From Rothia similimucilaginosa (GTDB taxonomy: Bacteria; Actinomycetota; Actinomycetes; Actinomycetales; Micrococcaceae), in NCBI RefSeq assembly GCF_029850875.1, contig NZ_JAOVAM010000007.1:62001-126000 (forward strand): DNA of 64,000 nt. The letters run 5' to 3'. The translations under genes and the position numbers were made by a program. Positions 55,424 to 63,710 of this stretch are shown here, piece after piece. The notes beneath the pieces were generated by a model. The model saw nothing but the letters and a program-made list of their open reading frames with translations. It did no database searches and was not told the origin of the DNA. Each line of letters opens with the position of its first letter. Positions within the stretch are counted from its first letter, which is position 1.

Positions 55424-56413
55424 GTGAATATTTTTGATTTGATTCTTTGGCCGTTTAAATGGATCGTCTCCGTGGTCCTATGGCTGTTCCACACTCTTTT
55501 CACCTCGCTGGGCATGGACCCGGCTTCCGGTCTGACTTGGGTTCTGTGCATTATCTTCCTGACCCTGGTGATGCGTACCCTGACCATTCCGCTGTTCGTC
55601 AAGCAGATTAAGGCTATGCGCGGTATGACCGCGATGCAGGGCGATATGGCGAAGCTGCAGGAGAAGTACAAGGGTAAGAAGGACCAGCTCTCCCGCCAGG
55701 CTATGGCTCAGGAGCAGATGGAAATGTACCGTAAGCACGGTACGAACCCCTTCGCTTCCTGCTTGCCGATTCTGGCGCAGATGCCGATTTTCTTCGGTCT
55801 GTACCAGGTTCTGATGGGTATTCCCAACGCGGCGCAGCACAATGAGAGCCTGCTGATGCTGCCGGCTGACCTGGTTTCTCAGTTCAATGGCTCGCAGATT
55901 TTTGGTGCGCAGCTGTTCGCGACCATGCTGCACCCGGGTGCTGGTGACGCTACCGCTACTGTCGTTCAGGCTGTCATCATGATTGTTCTGATGAGTGCGA
56001 CCCAGTTCTACATTCAGAAGCAACTGAGTGTGAAGAACATGTCAGAGGCGGCTCTGAACTCTCCGATGTTCCGTCAGCAGCAGATGATCATGTACATCTT
56101 CCCGATCATTTTCGCTGTCTCCGGTATTAACTTCCCGCTGGGTGTTATGTACTACTGGACTGTTTCGAACATCTGGTCGCTGGGCCAGCAGTGGTGGGTT
56201 ATCCGCAATAACCCGACCCCCGGTTCTCAGGCTGAGCGTGAGCTGAATGCCCGCCGGGCAGCGAAGGGCCTGCCCCCGATTGGTAAGACCCGTGAGCAGC
56301 ACGAGAAGGACTTGCAGGAGGCTCGTGAGCGTGCCGCAGCTGGTCAGCGTCAGCAACCGGTTGGTAAGAAGCGCCAGAAGCAGCAACGCAATAAGCAAAA
56401 CGGAAAGAAATAG
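55424..56413 (+). CDS. yidC: Membrane protein insertase YidC/Oxa1
   Basis: A 329-residue insertase that places proteins in the membrane with or after SecYEG. Five hydrophobic segments: about 9-27, a helical cytoplasmic hairpin (KQIKAMRGMTAMQGDMAKLQ), then FASCLPILAQMPIFFGLYQV and three more. The conserved central Arg of helix 1-2 is present in VMRTLTIPL. The C-terminal 60 residues are basic and Lys/Gln-rich, able to bind ribosomes. The Gram-negative periplasmic domain is absent, as expected. GTG start. Confidence 0.95.
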   Translation: MNIFDLILWPFKWIVSVVLWLFHTLFTSLGMDPASGLTWVLCIIFLTLVMRTLTIPLFVKQIKAMRGMTAMQGDMAKLQEKYKGKKDQLSRQAMAQEQMEMYRKHGTNPFASCLPILAQMPIFFGLYQVLMGIPNAAQHNESLLMLPADLVSQFNGSQIFGAQLFATMLHPGAGDATATVVQAVIMIVLMSATQFYIQKQLSVKNMSEAALNSPMFRQQQMIMYIFPIIFAVSGINFPLGVMYYWTVSNIWSLGQQWWVIRNNPTPGSQAERELNARRAAKGLPPIGKTREQHEKDLQEARERAAAGQRQQPVGKKRQKQQRNKQNGKK

Positions 56414-56524
56414 TTTCTTTCCTTGACTCGGGCCGGGTTCTCGCCGTTGTTGGCGCGGGCCCGGCACCGTGTATGAGATACTTTTTACCCCTATGACACC
56501 CCTCCTAATACCCCGAGGACAATC

Positions 56525-57091
56525 GTGACTGAAGCTATGGAATATGAGGACGAGCAGCTCGTTGAGGAGCAGCTTGTAGAGGAGCCCCTTGAGGGCGAAG
56601 TAGACGATTTTGAGGACATCGACGAGGAAGGTGATATTGCCGCTGACTACCTCGAAGAGCTTCTTGATATTGTCGATATGGATGGCGACATCGATATTGA
56701 GGTGCGCAATAACCGCATCTACCTGTCGGTCGTCAATGAGGATGATGACAATGAGGAACTGCGCCACCTGGTTGGTCGCCACGGCGAGGTTCTGGAGGCT
56801 TTGCAGGAGCTGGTGCGTCTCTCAGTCCTGGCTGGTAACGGCACCCGTTCCCGCCTGATCCTGGACATTGCTGGTTATCGTGCTGAGCGTCGTGAGCAGC
56901 TGGAGAAGCTTGCCGCTGACGCGATTGAGAAGGTGCGCGCTACCGGTCGTGATGAGCACATGAAGCCGCTGAGTGCGTATGAGCGTAAGGTGGTCCACGA
57001 TGTGGTGGCTGCCGCTGGCTTGTACAGTGAGTCTGAGGGCGAAGGCCCCCGTCGTCACGTGGTGATTTCTCTTCCCGAGGCAGGAGCCTAG
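56525..57091 (+). CDS. jag: Jag/KhpB-like RNA-binding protein
   Basis: A 188-residue protein. An acidic N-terminus (about 1-40, many Glu and Asp) precedes a KH-like domain (LEELLDIVDMDGDIDIEV, then GRHGEVLEALQELVRLSV) and a C-terminal R3H domain (LSAYERKVVHDVVAAAGL with RRHVVISL). It binds RNA with KhpA-type partners in other bacteria. It starts with GTG at 56525. The acidic start replaces the Jag_N domain of firmicutes. Confidence 0.9.
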   Translation: MTEAMEYEDEQLVEEQLVEEPLEGEVDDFEDIDEEGDIAADYLEELLDIVDMDGDIDIEVRNNRIYLSVVNEDDDNEELRHLVGRHGEVLEALQELVRLSVLAGNGTRSRLILDIAGYRAERREQLEKLAADAIEKVRATGRDEHMKPLSAYERKVVHDVVAAAGLYSESEGEGPRRHVVISLPEAGA

Positions 57092-57092
57092 T

Positions 57093-57734
57093 ATGGAGAC
57101 TTCGATGATTACTCTCAACGAGAGTGAGCGCGCCGCAGCGGAGACTGTGTTCGGTGAGCGCCTGCCTTTGGCGGAGCGTTACGTGCAGCACCTGGCGACG
57201 ACCGGTATTGAGCGTGGTCTGATTGGCCCGCGTGAGGTGCCGCGCCTATGGGCTCGCCACGTGCTGAACTGTGCCGTGGTGCAGGAGTACATCGCACTGA
57301 ACGCGTCGGTGGCTGATGTTGGCTCTGGTGCCGGCCTGCCCGGTCTGTGTCTGGCGATTGCCCGCCCGGATTTGAAGCTGACCCTGATTGAACCTCTGGA
57401 GCGCCGCGTGATTTGGCTGAATGAGGTTGTTGAGGATCTGGGGCTGGAGAACGTGATCGTGCTGCGCTCGCGTGCTGAGCAGGCTGTGGGTGCTGTGGAG
57501 GCCGATGTGGTGACTGCGCGTGCTGTGTCCGCTCTGGTGGGTCTGCTGGACATCACTCTGCCGATTCTGCGCGGCACCGGTGAGCTGCTGGCTCTGAAGG
57601 GTCGTAGTGCCGCGGAGGAGATTACTAAGGCAAAGAAGAAGCTGAACCGTTACGGTGCGCGTGAGACCGAGATCCTCACCGCCGGCGGTGATCTGCTGGA
57701 AGAGCCGACGACGGTGGTTCGAGTTCGCCTCTAA
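57093..57734 (+). CDS. rsmG: 16S rRNA m7G527 methyltransferase RsmG
   Basis: A 213-residue SAM-dependent methylase that modifies G527 of 16S rRNA. VADVGSGAGLPGLCLAIARP is the SAM-binding loop (about 70-89), with IEPLERRVIWLNEV and VTARAVSAL after it. GGAG lies 6 bases before the ATG; it starts 1 base after jag, so they are coupled. Loss of this gene gives low-level streptomycin resistance in many bacteria. Confidence 0.95.
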   Translation: METSMITLNESERAAAETVFGERLPLAERYVQHLATTGIERGLIGPREVPRLWARHVLNCAVVQEYIALNASVADVGSGAGLPGLCLAIARPDLKLTLIEPLERRVIWLNEVVEDLGLENVIVLRSRAEQAVGAVEADVVTARAVSALVGLLDITLPILRGTGELLALKGRSAAEEITKAKKKLNRYGARETEILTAGGDLLEEPTTVVRVRL

Positions 57735-57748
57735 AGGTTTCGTCCTGA

Positions 57749-57807
57749 GTGGGCGGTGCCGCAATGAGCTGGTGAATATACTGGCTTACGCGGTGCCGCC
57801 CATTTTT
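57749..57807 (+). terminator. Terminator after rsmG
   Basis: GTGGGCGG pairs with CCGCCCAT across a long loop and is followed by TTTTT, closing the rpmH-to-rsmG run. Confidence 0.6.
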
Positions 57808-57995
57808 GTGCGCCTACTTGCCGGGTGCGCGCAGCAATTGCATCTGTAGAGTACATAGAATGACCTCTCGCGTGGAGTATTGACCTGATGCCGGGTACCC
57901 TTAAGGAAGGACTGAAACCTTAGACTCTTCTATATCAAAGCCTGCTGGTTCACCAAGGGCCCCGAACCCTTCACAAACCATTCAGGTATCACTAA

Positions 57996-58011
57996 TGTTT
58001 CACGTGAAACA
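57996..58011. promoter_or_regulatory. parS site upstream of parA (first)
   Basis: TGTTTCACGTGAAACA, perfect match, in the 455-base gap between rsmG and parA. Apart from the two parS sites and the rsmG terminator nothing else is seen in that gap. Confidence 0.95.
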
Positions 58012-58038
58012 CTGCAGGCTTCATTACCTCACGGAGTA

Positions 58039-58054
58039 TGTTTCACGTGAAACA
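58039..58054. promoter_or_regulatory. parS site upstream of parA (second)
   Basis: A second perfect 16-base site, 43 bases (start to start, about four helical turns) after the first, so both face the same side of DNA. Confidence 0.95.
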
Positions 58055-58189
58055 TGCTGAGATGAGTGAATGGTGGGGGAGCGGAGGTTGAATCCTCCTT
58101 GCGTACACATATCGCAGAGTGTTGCCACACGCGAGGCATTAGAAGAAGTATCACCGTAGACGCACCACCCGAATTATGGAAGGCACCCG

Positions 58190-59032
58190 ATGACTCCTCA
58201 AGCTCAGAAATCTGTTGCAGATTTGCTCCCCAAGCCTGTGCATACGCGTGTCTTCACCGTGTCGAACCAGAAGGGCGGCGTGGGTAAAACCAGTACTGCA
58301 GTGAACCTCGCAGCTGCACTCGCGGAGGCTGGTCTCAACGTCCTGGTGATCGATAACGACCCGCAGGGTAACGCCTCAACCGCACTGGGTATTGAGCACG
58401 GCGTGGATGTTCTCAGTGTCTACAATGTCCTGATTGAGGATAAGCCGCTTTCTGAAATTGTTCAGGAATGTCCCGATATGCCCGGCCTGTTCTGTGCCCC
58501 CGCCAATATCGACCTCGCTGGCGCGGAGATTGAGCTGGTCTCTCTGGTCGCACGTGAGACTCGCCTCAAGAACGCCCTGATGGACTACACTGAATGGCGC
58601 GAGAAGCAGGGTATGGAGCGTCTAGACTATGTCTTCATCGATTGCCCGCCGAGCCTCGGCCTGCTGACCGTCAACGCCTTCGTCGCGGCAGAAGAGATTC
58701 TGATTCCGATTCAGTGCGAGTACTACGCACTGGAAGGCCTGAGCCAGCTGCTGAAGAATATTCAGATGATTCAGAAGCACCTGAACTCTAAGCTGCGCAT
58801 CAGCACGATCCTGCTGACCATGTACGATGCCCGTACCAACTTGGCGTTCCAGGTGGCAGAGGAGGTGCGCGAGCACTTCCCGGAGGAGACTCTGAGCGTG
58901 AAGATTCCTCGCTCGGTTCGTATTTCTGAGGCTCCCAGCTATCAGCAGACCGTCATCACCTACGATTCTTCGTCGACTGGTGCACGCGCTTACCGCGAGG
59001 CGGCACAGGAACTCTCACGCCGATTTGCATAA
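58190..59032 (+). CDS. parA: Chromosome partitioning ATPase ParA
   Basis: A 280-residue ATPase that forms the DNA-bound gradient used to move origins apart. Deviant Walker A NQKGGVGKTSTAVNLA, second switch VIDNDPQGNASTALG, Walker B FIDCPPSLGLLT, and the C-terminal RTNLAFQVAEEVREHF. It has a 20-residue N-terminal extension before the ATPase fold. GGAAGGCACCCG precedes the ATG. It is 236 bases from parB. Confidence 0.96.
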   Translation: MTPQAQKSVADLLPKPVHTRVFTVSNQKGGVGKTSTAVNLAAALAEAGLNVLVIDNDPQGNASTALGIEHGVDVLSVYNVLIEDKPLSEIVQECPDMPGLFCAPANIDLAGAEIELVSLVARETRLKNALMDYTEWREKQGMERLDYVFIDCPPSLGLLTVNAFVAAEEILIPIQCEYYALEGLSQLLKNIQMIQKHLNSKLRISTILLTMYDARTNLAFQVAEEVREHFPEETLSVKIPRSVRISEAPSYQQTVITYDSSSTGARAYREAAQELSRRFA

Positions 59033-59045
59033 TCTAAATCTTTTG

Positions 59046-59094
59046 AAATGAGCCTTTTTGAAGTGTCTATTGATGATTCAAAAGGGTTCATTTT
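59046..59094 (+). terminator. Terminator-like hairpin between parA and parB
   Basis: AAATGAGCCTTTTTGAA (59046-59062) pairs with TTCAAAAGGGTTCATTTT (59077-59094) through G-U pairs, with T tail. It starts 14 bases after parA, so parB may be transcribed partly from its own promoter in the AT-rich gap that follows. Confidence 0.55.
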
Positions 59095-59268
59095 GTGCGG
59101 TATTTTCTGGGTTAAACCCAAGAAAACATCCTTAAAGAATTAATTATCAGGAATAATTCGGATTATGTGCTGTGCAGTTTTCTCTCCTGCTTTCGAGTGC
59201 TTATTTCGTTTACACTAGATGAAGAAGAAAAAATGAGCGGGCTCGTCCGGGAGTCCTAAGGAGTAACG

Positions 59269-60552
59269 ATGGCTGAAAAGCGACGCGGCTTGGGTCGTGG
59301 CCTGGGGGCGCTGATCCCTCAGAGTACGAAGAATTCTGGTAATGCTGAGGCGAAGGCATCTGAAAAGACTGCACCCAAGAAAGCATCTACTCCGATTGAA
59401 GAGCCGATGAGTGATGGCCTCTTCGAAATGGCTCATGAGGCCAAGCCGGAGAAGCAGCGCAAGAGTGCTAAAGCTGAGTCTGTAGAAGATAAGCCTGCTG
59501 AAGCTGTACCTGCTCAGGAAAAGCCTGTTGAAGTTCAGAGGGTAGAGGAGAAGGTCGAAGCTCCCGCCTCCTCGCAGAATGTTTCACGTGAAACATTGAA
59601 GAAGAAATCCCGTGTGGACATGGGTGCGGCACTGCGCAATACCACCCTGACTCGCCGTCCGGTGGACTTCTTCTTTGGTGAAGATGTTTCCACCCCGCAG
59701 TCTGCTTCCGAAGAGCGGGGCGGTCTGGTCCCGGTTCCCGGCGCCCAGTTTGCTGAGCTGAATGTTCGTGATATTCACCCCAACCGCAAGCAGCCCCGCA
59801 CCGATTTTGATGAGCAGGATATGGAAGAGCTCATACATTCGGTACGTGAGATTGGCGTTCTACAGCCGATTGTCGTGCGTCCCTCGCGTGAAAACGGTGC
59901 TGAAAAGTATGAACTGGTCATGGGTGAGCGCCGCTGGCGTGCAACCCAGGCAGCTGGCCTGAGCACCATCCCGGCGATTGTTCGTGAGACTGAAGACGGC
60001 GATCTGCTCCGTGACGCCCTGCTGGAGAACCTGCACCGCAGTCAGCTGAACCCCATTGAAGAAGCGGCGGCGTACCAGCAGCTCATGGAGGAGTTTGACA
60101 CTACTCAGGAGCAGCTGGCTAAGCGCATTGGTCGTTCTCGCCCCCAGATTTCAAATACGATTCGTCTGCTGAAGCTGCCAGCTCTGGTGCAGCGTCGCGT
60201 TGCGGCGGGTATTCTTTCTGCCGGTCACGCTCGTGCCCTGCTGTCTCTGACAGACCAGGCTCAGATTGAGACTCTCGCACAGAAGATTGTGAATGAGGGA
60301 CTGTCGGTTCGTGCAACCGAGGAGCTGGTGAACCACGCATCCGGCACTGCAGAGGTGAAAGAACGTAAGACTCCTCAACCCCAGAAGCACCGTGAGCGTC
60401 TGGACTATATTGCGGAGGCTTTCGCTGATAAGCTCGATACTTCGGTGAAGATTTCGCTGGGGGCCCGCAAGGGTAAGATGACCATCGAGTTCGCGAATGT
60501 CGAGGACTTGAACCGCATTATCCGCGTTTTGGATTCTGATTTCTCGGGCTAA
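59269..60552 (+). CDS. parB: Chromosome partitioning protein ParB
   Basis: A 427-residue ParB CTPase that loads at parS and spreads. The first 165 residues are a long charged linker (the family usually has 20-40), after a conserved [14 protein letters not shown] ParA-contact start. The CTP domain has [17 protein letters not shown] and GERRWRATQ (GERR motif); the HTH region has [20 protein letters not shown]; the C-terminal dimer domain ends [10 protein letters not shown] parS site lies in its own coding sequence. AAGGAGTAACG precedes the ATG. Confidence 0.95.
   Translation: MAEKRRGLGRGLGALIPQSTKNSGNAEAKASEKTAPKKASTPIEEPMSDGLFEMAHEAKPEKQRKSAKAESVEDKPAEAVPAQEKPVEVQRVEEKVEAPASSQNVSRETLKKKSRVDMGAALRNTTLTRRPVDFFFGEDVSTPQSASEERGGLVPVPGAQFAELNVRDIHPNRKQPRTDFDEQDMEELIHSVREIGVLQPIVVRPSRENGAEKYELVMGERRWRATQAAGLSTIPAIVRETEDGDLLRDALLENLHRSQLNPIEEAAAYQQLMEEFDTTQEQLAKRIGRSRPQISNTIRLLKLPALVQRRVAAGILSAGHARALLSLTDQAQIETLAQKIVNEGLSVRATEELVNHASGTAEVKERKTPQPQKHRERLDYIAEAFADKLDTSVKISLGARKGKMTIEFANVEDLNRIIRVLDSDFSG
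59580..59595. promoter_or_regulatory. parS site inside parB
   Basis: TGTTTCACGTGAAACA in the linker-coding part of parB, again encoding VSRET. ParB bound here could affect its own gene. Confidence 0.95.
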
Positions 60553-60598
60553 ATTTTCGCATAAAAAATATTTAACAACTGATATCAGTTGTATATAT

Positions 60599-60644
60599 AA
60601 AAACCCTCGGTGATGTTTCACGTGAAACATCACCGAGGGTTTTT
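60599..60644. terminator. Perfect 46-bp palindrome: bidirectional terminator with central parS
   Basis: The palindrome runs from AAAAACCCTCGGTGATG to its exact complement, centred between 60621 and 60622. Outer A/T runs and a GC-rich stem make a two-way intrinsic terminator for the convergent parB (+) and trxA (-) genes. Confidence 0.85.
60614..60629. promoter_or_regulatory. parS site in the centre of the parB-trxA terminator
   Basis: TGTTTCACGTGAAACA, perfect, lying exactly at the centre of the 46-bp palindrome. Confidence 0.95.
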
Positions 60645-60662
60645 CTCTAGATTCTCGAAAGA

Positions 60663-60989
60663 TTAGCCCAGGTGCTCGGAGAACTCGGCCAGCAGAGCGG
60701 ACTTCGTCTTAGCACCTACGGTCTTCTTGACCACCTCGCCACCCTTGAAAAGGTAGATGGCAGGAATAGAGGTAATGCCGTACTTCATGGCGGTATCGCC
60801 ATTTGCTTCAACATCCACCTTGACCACATCGACCTGACCGGCGTACTCACCAGCAATCTCGTCGATCACGGGGCCAACCATGCGGCAGGGGCCACACCAT
60901 TCAGCCCAGAAGTCTACGATAACGGGCTTGTCGTTCTTCAGAACCAGTTCGTCAAAAGTAGTATCAGTTGCCTGCTGTGCACTGCTCAC
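60663..60989 (-). CDS. trxA: Thioredoxin
   Basis: A 108-residue thioredoxin with active site WAEWCGPCRMVGP (Cys at about 32 and 35), the buried Asp in VIVDFWAEW and cis-Pro in TSIPAIYLF. It reduces protein disulfides using electrons from TrxB. GTG start at 60989 with AGAAAGGAGC upstream. It lies 53 bases after trxB on the same strand, forming a trxB-trxA unit, the usual neighbour of parAB in actinobacteria. Confidence 0.95.
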   Translation of the reverse strand: MSSAQQATDTTFDELVLKNDKPVIVDFWAEWCGPCRMVGPVIDEIAGEYAGQVDVVKVDVEANGDTAMKYGITSIPAIYLFKGGEVVKKTVGAKTKSALLAEFSEHLG

Positions 60990-61042
60990 GGAGTGCTCCT
61001 TTCTGACACGGGGCGGATTCCCCTGCGAGTAATACGAATAGT

Positions 61043-62077
61043 TTAGAGGTTTTCGAGGTAGTGCTGCGCGTCCAGAGCGGCAACAGCACCGGAACCAGCG
61101 GCAATAATTGCCTGGCGGTAGGTCGGGTCAATTACGTCACCGGCAGCAAAAATGCCGGGAACGGAAGTCTTCGACGAACGACCCTGAACTGCGATGGTGT
61201 GGTTCTCGGTAATCTCCAGCTGGTCACGTACCAGTTCCACGCGAGGGTCGGATCCAATAGCGATGAACAGACCCTGAACGGCCAGCTGACGCTCAGAACC
61301 GTCCTTGGTGTTGGTCAGAGTAATCGACTCGAGGTTGTTCTCACCGTGAACGGCAGTGACAGCCGAGTCCCAGACAACCTCAATCTTCGGGTTGTTGAAA
61401 GCGCGGGTCTGCATGATTTCCGAAGCACGGAAAGAATCACGACGGTGCACCAGGTACACCTTGGAGGCGAAGGTCGTCAGGAACAGTGCCTCCTCCAGTG
61501 CAGAGTCGCCACCACCGACCACTGCGATTTCCTTGTCCTTGAAGAAGAAGCCATCGCAGGTTGCGCACCAGGAGACGCCGTAACCGGAGAGTCGATCTTC
61601 GCCCTCGATGTTGAGCTTACGAACCTGAGAACCGGTGGTCATGATGACGGTCTTCGCCAGGTGAACAGCACCATCTGCGGTGTAGACCTTCTTCACGTCG
61701 CCGGTGAGCTCGACCTTTTCCACGTCCTGGTAGCGGATGTCCGTACCGAAACGCTCAGCCTGCTGGCCAATGTTCTCCATCAGCTCGGGGCCCTGGATAC
61801 CCTGAATGAAACCGGGGAAGTTCTCCACCTCGGTGGTATTCATGAGGGAGCCGCCGGGTGCCAGAGAGCTGGCGAAGAGGACGGGCTTCAGCTCGGCGCG
61901 TGCCGCGTAGATTGCCGCGGTGTAGCCCGCGGGGCCGGAGCCCACAATAATGACGTTGTGGACGGTTGCGTCGGCCTCAACCTCGGCAGTCGGTGCCGCT
62001 TCGGTGGCGGGTGCGGATGCCAGGTTCAGGTTGCCCAGGGCGGCGCCTCCGAAGAGGCCTCCCAGATTCTCAGTCAT
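61043..62077 (-). CDS. trxB: Thioredoxin reductase
   Basis: A 344-residue flavoenzyme passing electrons from NADPH to thioredoxin. The FAD loop VGSGPAGYTAAIYAARAEL starts near residue 46; WCATCDGFFFKD holds the redox Cys pair; VGGGDSALEEALFL binds NADPH; GIFAAGDVIDPTYRQ is the C-terminal FAD motif. A 40-residue Ala/Glu-rich N-terminal extension before the FAD loop is extra, so a later start is possible, although none with a good ribosome site was found. Confidence 0.94.
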   Translation of the reverse strand: MTENLGGLFGGAALGNLNLASAPATEAAPTAEVEADATVHNVIIVGSGPAGYTAAIYAARAELKPVLFASSLAPGGSLMNTTEVENFPGFIQGIQGPELMENIGQQAERFGTDIRYQDVEKVELTGDVKKVYTADGAVHLAKTVIMTTGSQVRKLNIEGEDRLSGYGVSWCATCDGFFFKDKEIAVVGGGDSALEEALFLTTFASKVYLVHRRDSFRASEIMQTRAFNNPKIEVVWDSAVTAVHGENNLESITLTNTKDGSERQLAVQGLFIAIGSDPRVELVRDQLEITENHTIAVQGRSSKTSVPGIFAAGDVIDPTYRQAIIAAGSGAVAALDAQHYLENL

Positions 62078-62233
62078 CGGATATGTCTTTCCCTTGTAGG
62101 TCTTTCGTTATGCCCCTATAACAGGGCTTTATCCTCGATTATTCCATTTTTGGGGGACCCTTATCCAGATACTCCGCGCACTGTGAATCTTTGAGTAGCG
62201 GCCCTGCCATAAAGAGTCATAAATGGACATCAA

Positions 62234-62278
62234 AAAGGGCGGGGTTTCCGAACTGTTGAGTTCAGAAACCCCGCCCTT
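62234..62278 (-). terminator. Terminator after pseudokinase-like gene
   Basis: A 20-bp stem (AAGGGCGGGGTTT..CGAACT with its near-complement) around GTTG. On the minus strand it is followed by TTTTT. It separates the pseudokinase-like gene from trxB. Confidence 0.85.
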
Positions 62279-62323
62279 ATGTCTGGGGTGCGAGCGCCCT
62301 GTCGGCGTCGCGTTATGGGTTGA

Positions 62324-63538
62324 TTAGTCCACCTTGATTTCGTTGATGCGCAGACCGTAATTCCAAGTTCCAATCGGCAGGGTGAGGCGGGGTAGTTCGT
62401 TGACCACGATGATCACGTAGGCGCCCTTTTCAATGCTCTGCTTGGAGGTGTCCAGGGTGACGACTGCATCCTTGCCTTCAAAGGTGCCCTTGCCGACCTC
62501 AACCGCGCCGTTTAGGGATGCGGAGCTATTGGTGTAGACGGTGAAGGAGCCGCCGACGCCGGTGTTCTGCTGGATGGTCAGCTTGGAGACTACGGTGGGG
62601 GTCTGCAGCTTCAGCGCCAGACCGAATTCCTTGATGGTGCCGGCGTAGTTGGCGGTGCCGAAGCCGTAGCTGATCCATGCGGTGTTGGCGTTACCGTCGG
62701 TCAGGTGGGGGATGAGGGTGTCCATGTCGTTCATGAACGTGGGGTTCGAGGGCGCGAAACGAGCCACGGATGCGATTTTAGCCGGGTCGTTTGATGCCTT
62801 AGCGGTTGGGGATGCCGATGCGCTGGCGCCTGCCGCAGCCGATTCGGATGCCGAGGCGGGAGACTTGGGGGTGTGTGGTGCGGCTGTCTGGTTGGAGCCG
62901 ATTGCACCCAGGGAGGTGAGGATACTGCCTGCGACAATGACGAGTAGCAGGACTGCTGCCAGGGCGACTGCCCAGGTACCGCGGCTGCCGTCTTCTTCGT
63001 CTTCGTCATCTTCGTAGATGCTGGTGGGCTCGGAGTATGCGGTCACTGCCGCACCGCCGGATGATCTCCAGTTCTTGGCGGCGGTGATGCTCTCCTGGTT
63101 AGCGGCGGAGGAAGAGACCTTCTCGTAGGTGTTGGGGGAGCTGCTGCTCTCGAAGTCACCGAAGATTTCGGTGCCCAGTGCGTCTTCTGCGTTGGAGAGT
63201 GCGTGGTTTTCGATCAGCAGGGTGTCCAGCAGGGTGTCGGGGCGGGTGTGGGAGGTGACGAGGTAGCGGCTACCTTCGGGGGTGATGCCCAGGTCGAGGA
63301 TTTGGATGTTGCCGCGTGCGTTGGTTGCGAGCGCGCGGGAGTTTGCTTCCAGCAGTGCGCTGCGGCTGGGCGATGCGATGACGACCGAGACCTTACGGTT
63401 GAGAACCTGGTCGGTGCCTTCAAGCACCATGTCGGATTCTGCCGTAATAATGATGTGTGTGGTGATCTCGTAGCGGCCTCCGAGGACCGATCCGACCGGA
63501 AACTGTTGCGACAACGTGTTCTCCCGAGGTGGTTTCAT
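62324..63538 (-). CDS. Kinase-N-lobe-like membrane protein with discoidin-like C-terminal domain
   Basis: A 404-residue protein found next to murJ in many actinobacteria; in mycobacteria the same parts are fused to MurJ/MviN. Residues about 12-115 look like the N-lobe of a PknB-type kinase (VLGGRYEITTHI, GNIQILDLGITPEGSRYLV), but the catalytic Lys position in SVVIAS is lost and there is no C-lobe, HRD or DFG. A single membrane segment spans about 188-210. A Ser/Ala/Thr-rich outside linker leads to a beta-rich domain (about 250-404) with HLTDGNANTAWISYG, the discoidin/F5-8C pattern. Likely a regulator or sensor for lipid II flipping. Confidence 0.72.
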   Translation of the reverse strand: MKPPRENTLSQQFPVGSVLGGRYEITTHIIITAESDMVLEGTDQVLNRKVSVVIASPSRSALLEANSRALATNARGNIQILDLGITPEGSRYLVTSHTRPDTLLDTLLIENHALSNAEDALGTEIFGDFESSSSPNTYEKVSSSAANQESITAAKNWRSSGGAAVTAYSEPTSIYEDDEDEEDGSRGTWAVALAAVLLLVIVAGSILTSLGAIGSNQTAAPHTPKSPASASESAAAGASASASPTAKASNDPAKIASVARFAPSNPTFMNDMDTLIPHLTDGNANTAWISYGFGTANYAGTIKEFGLALKLQTPTVVSKLTIQQNTGVGGSFTVYTNSSASLNGAVEVGKGTFEGKDAVVTLDTSKQSIEKGAYVIIVVNELPRLTLPIGTWNYGLRINEIKVD

Positions 63539-63710
63539 AGTGCCTGCCGTGTGGCGGGCCCTGACTATTAGATTCTACCCGGCATTGAAGGATACCGGGG
63601 CTGAGTGATAGTTTGTTGCGTTCGGGTGGTTGCCTATGTCCTCTGCGGGCCCTGGTGTGGGGTGCGGTGGGTACACGGACAGCTACCCTGGTTGGGCGTT
63701 GTGTGCTGCC

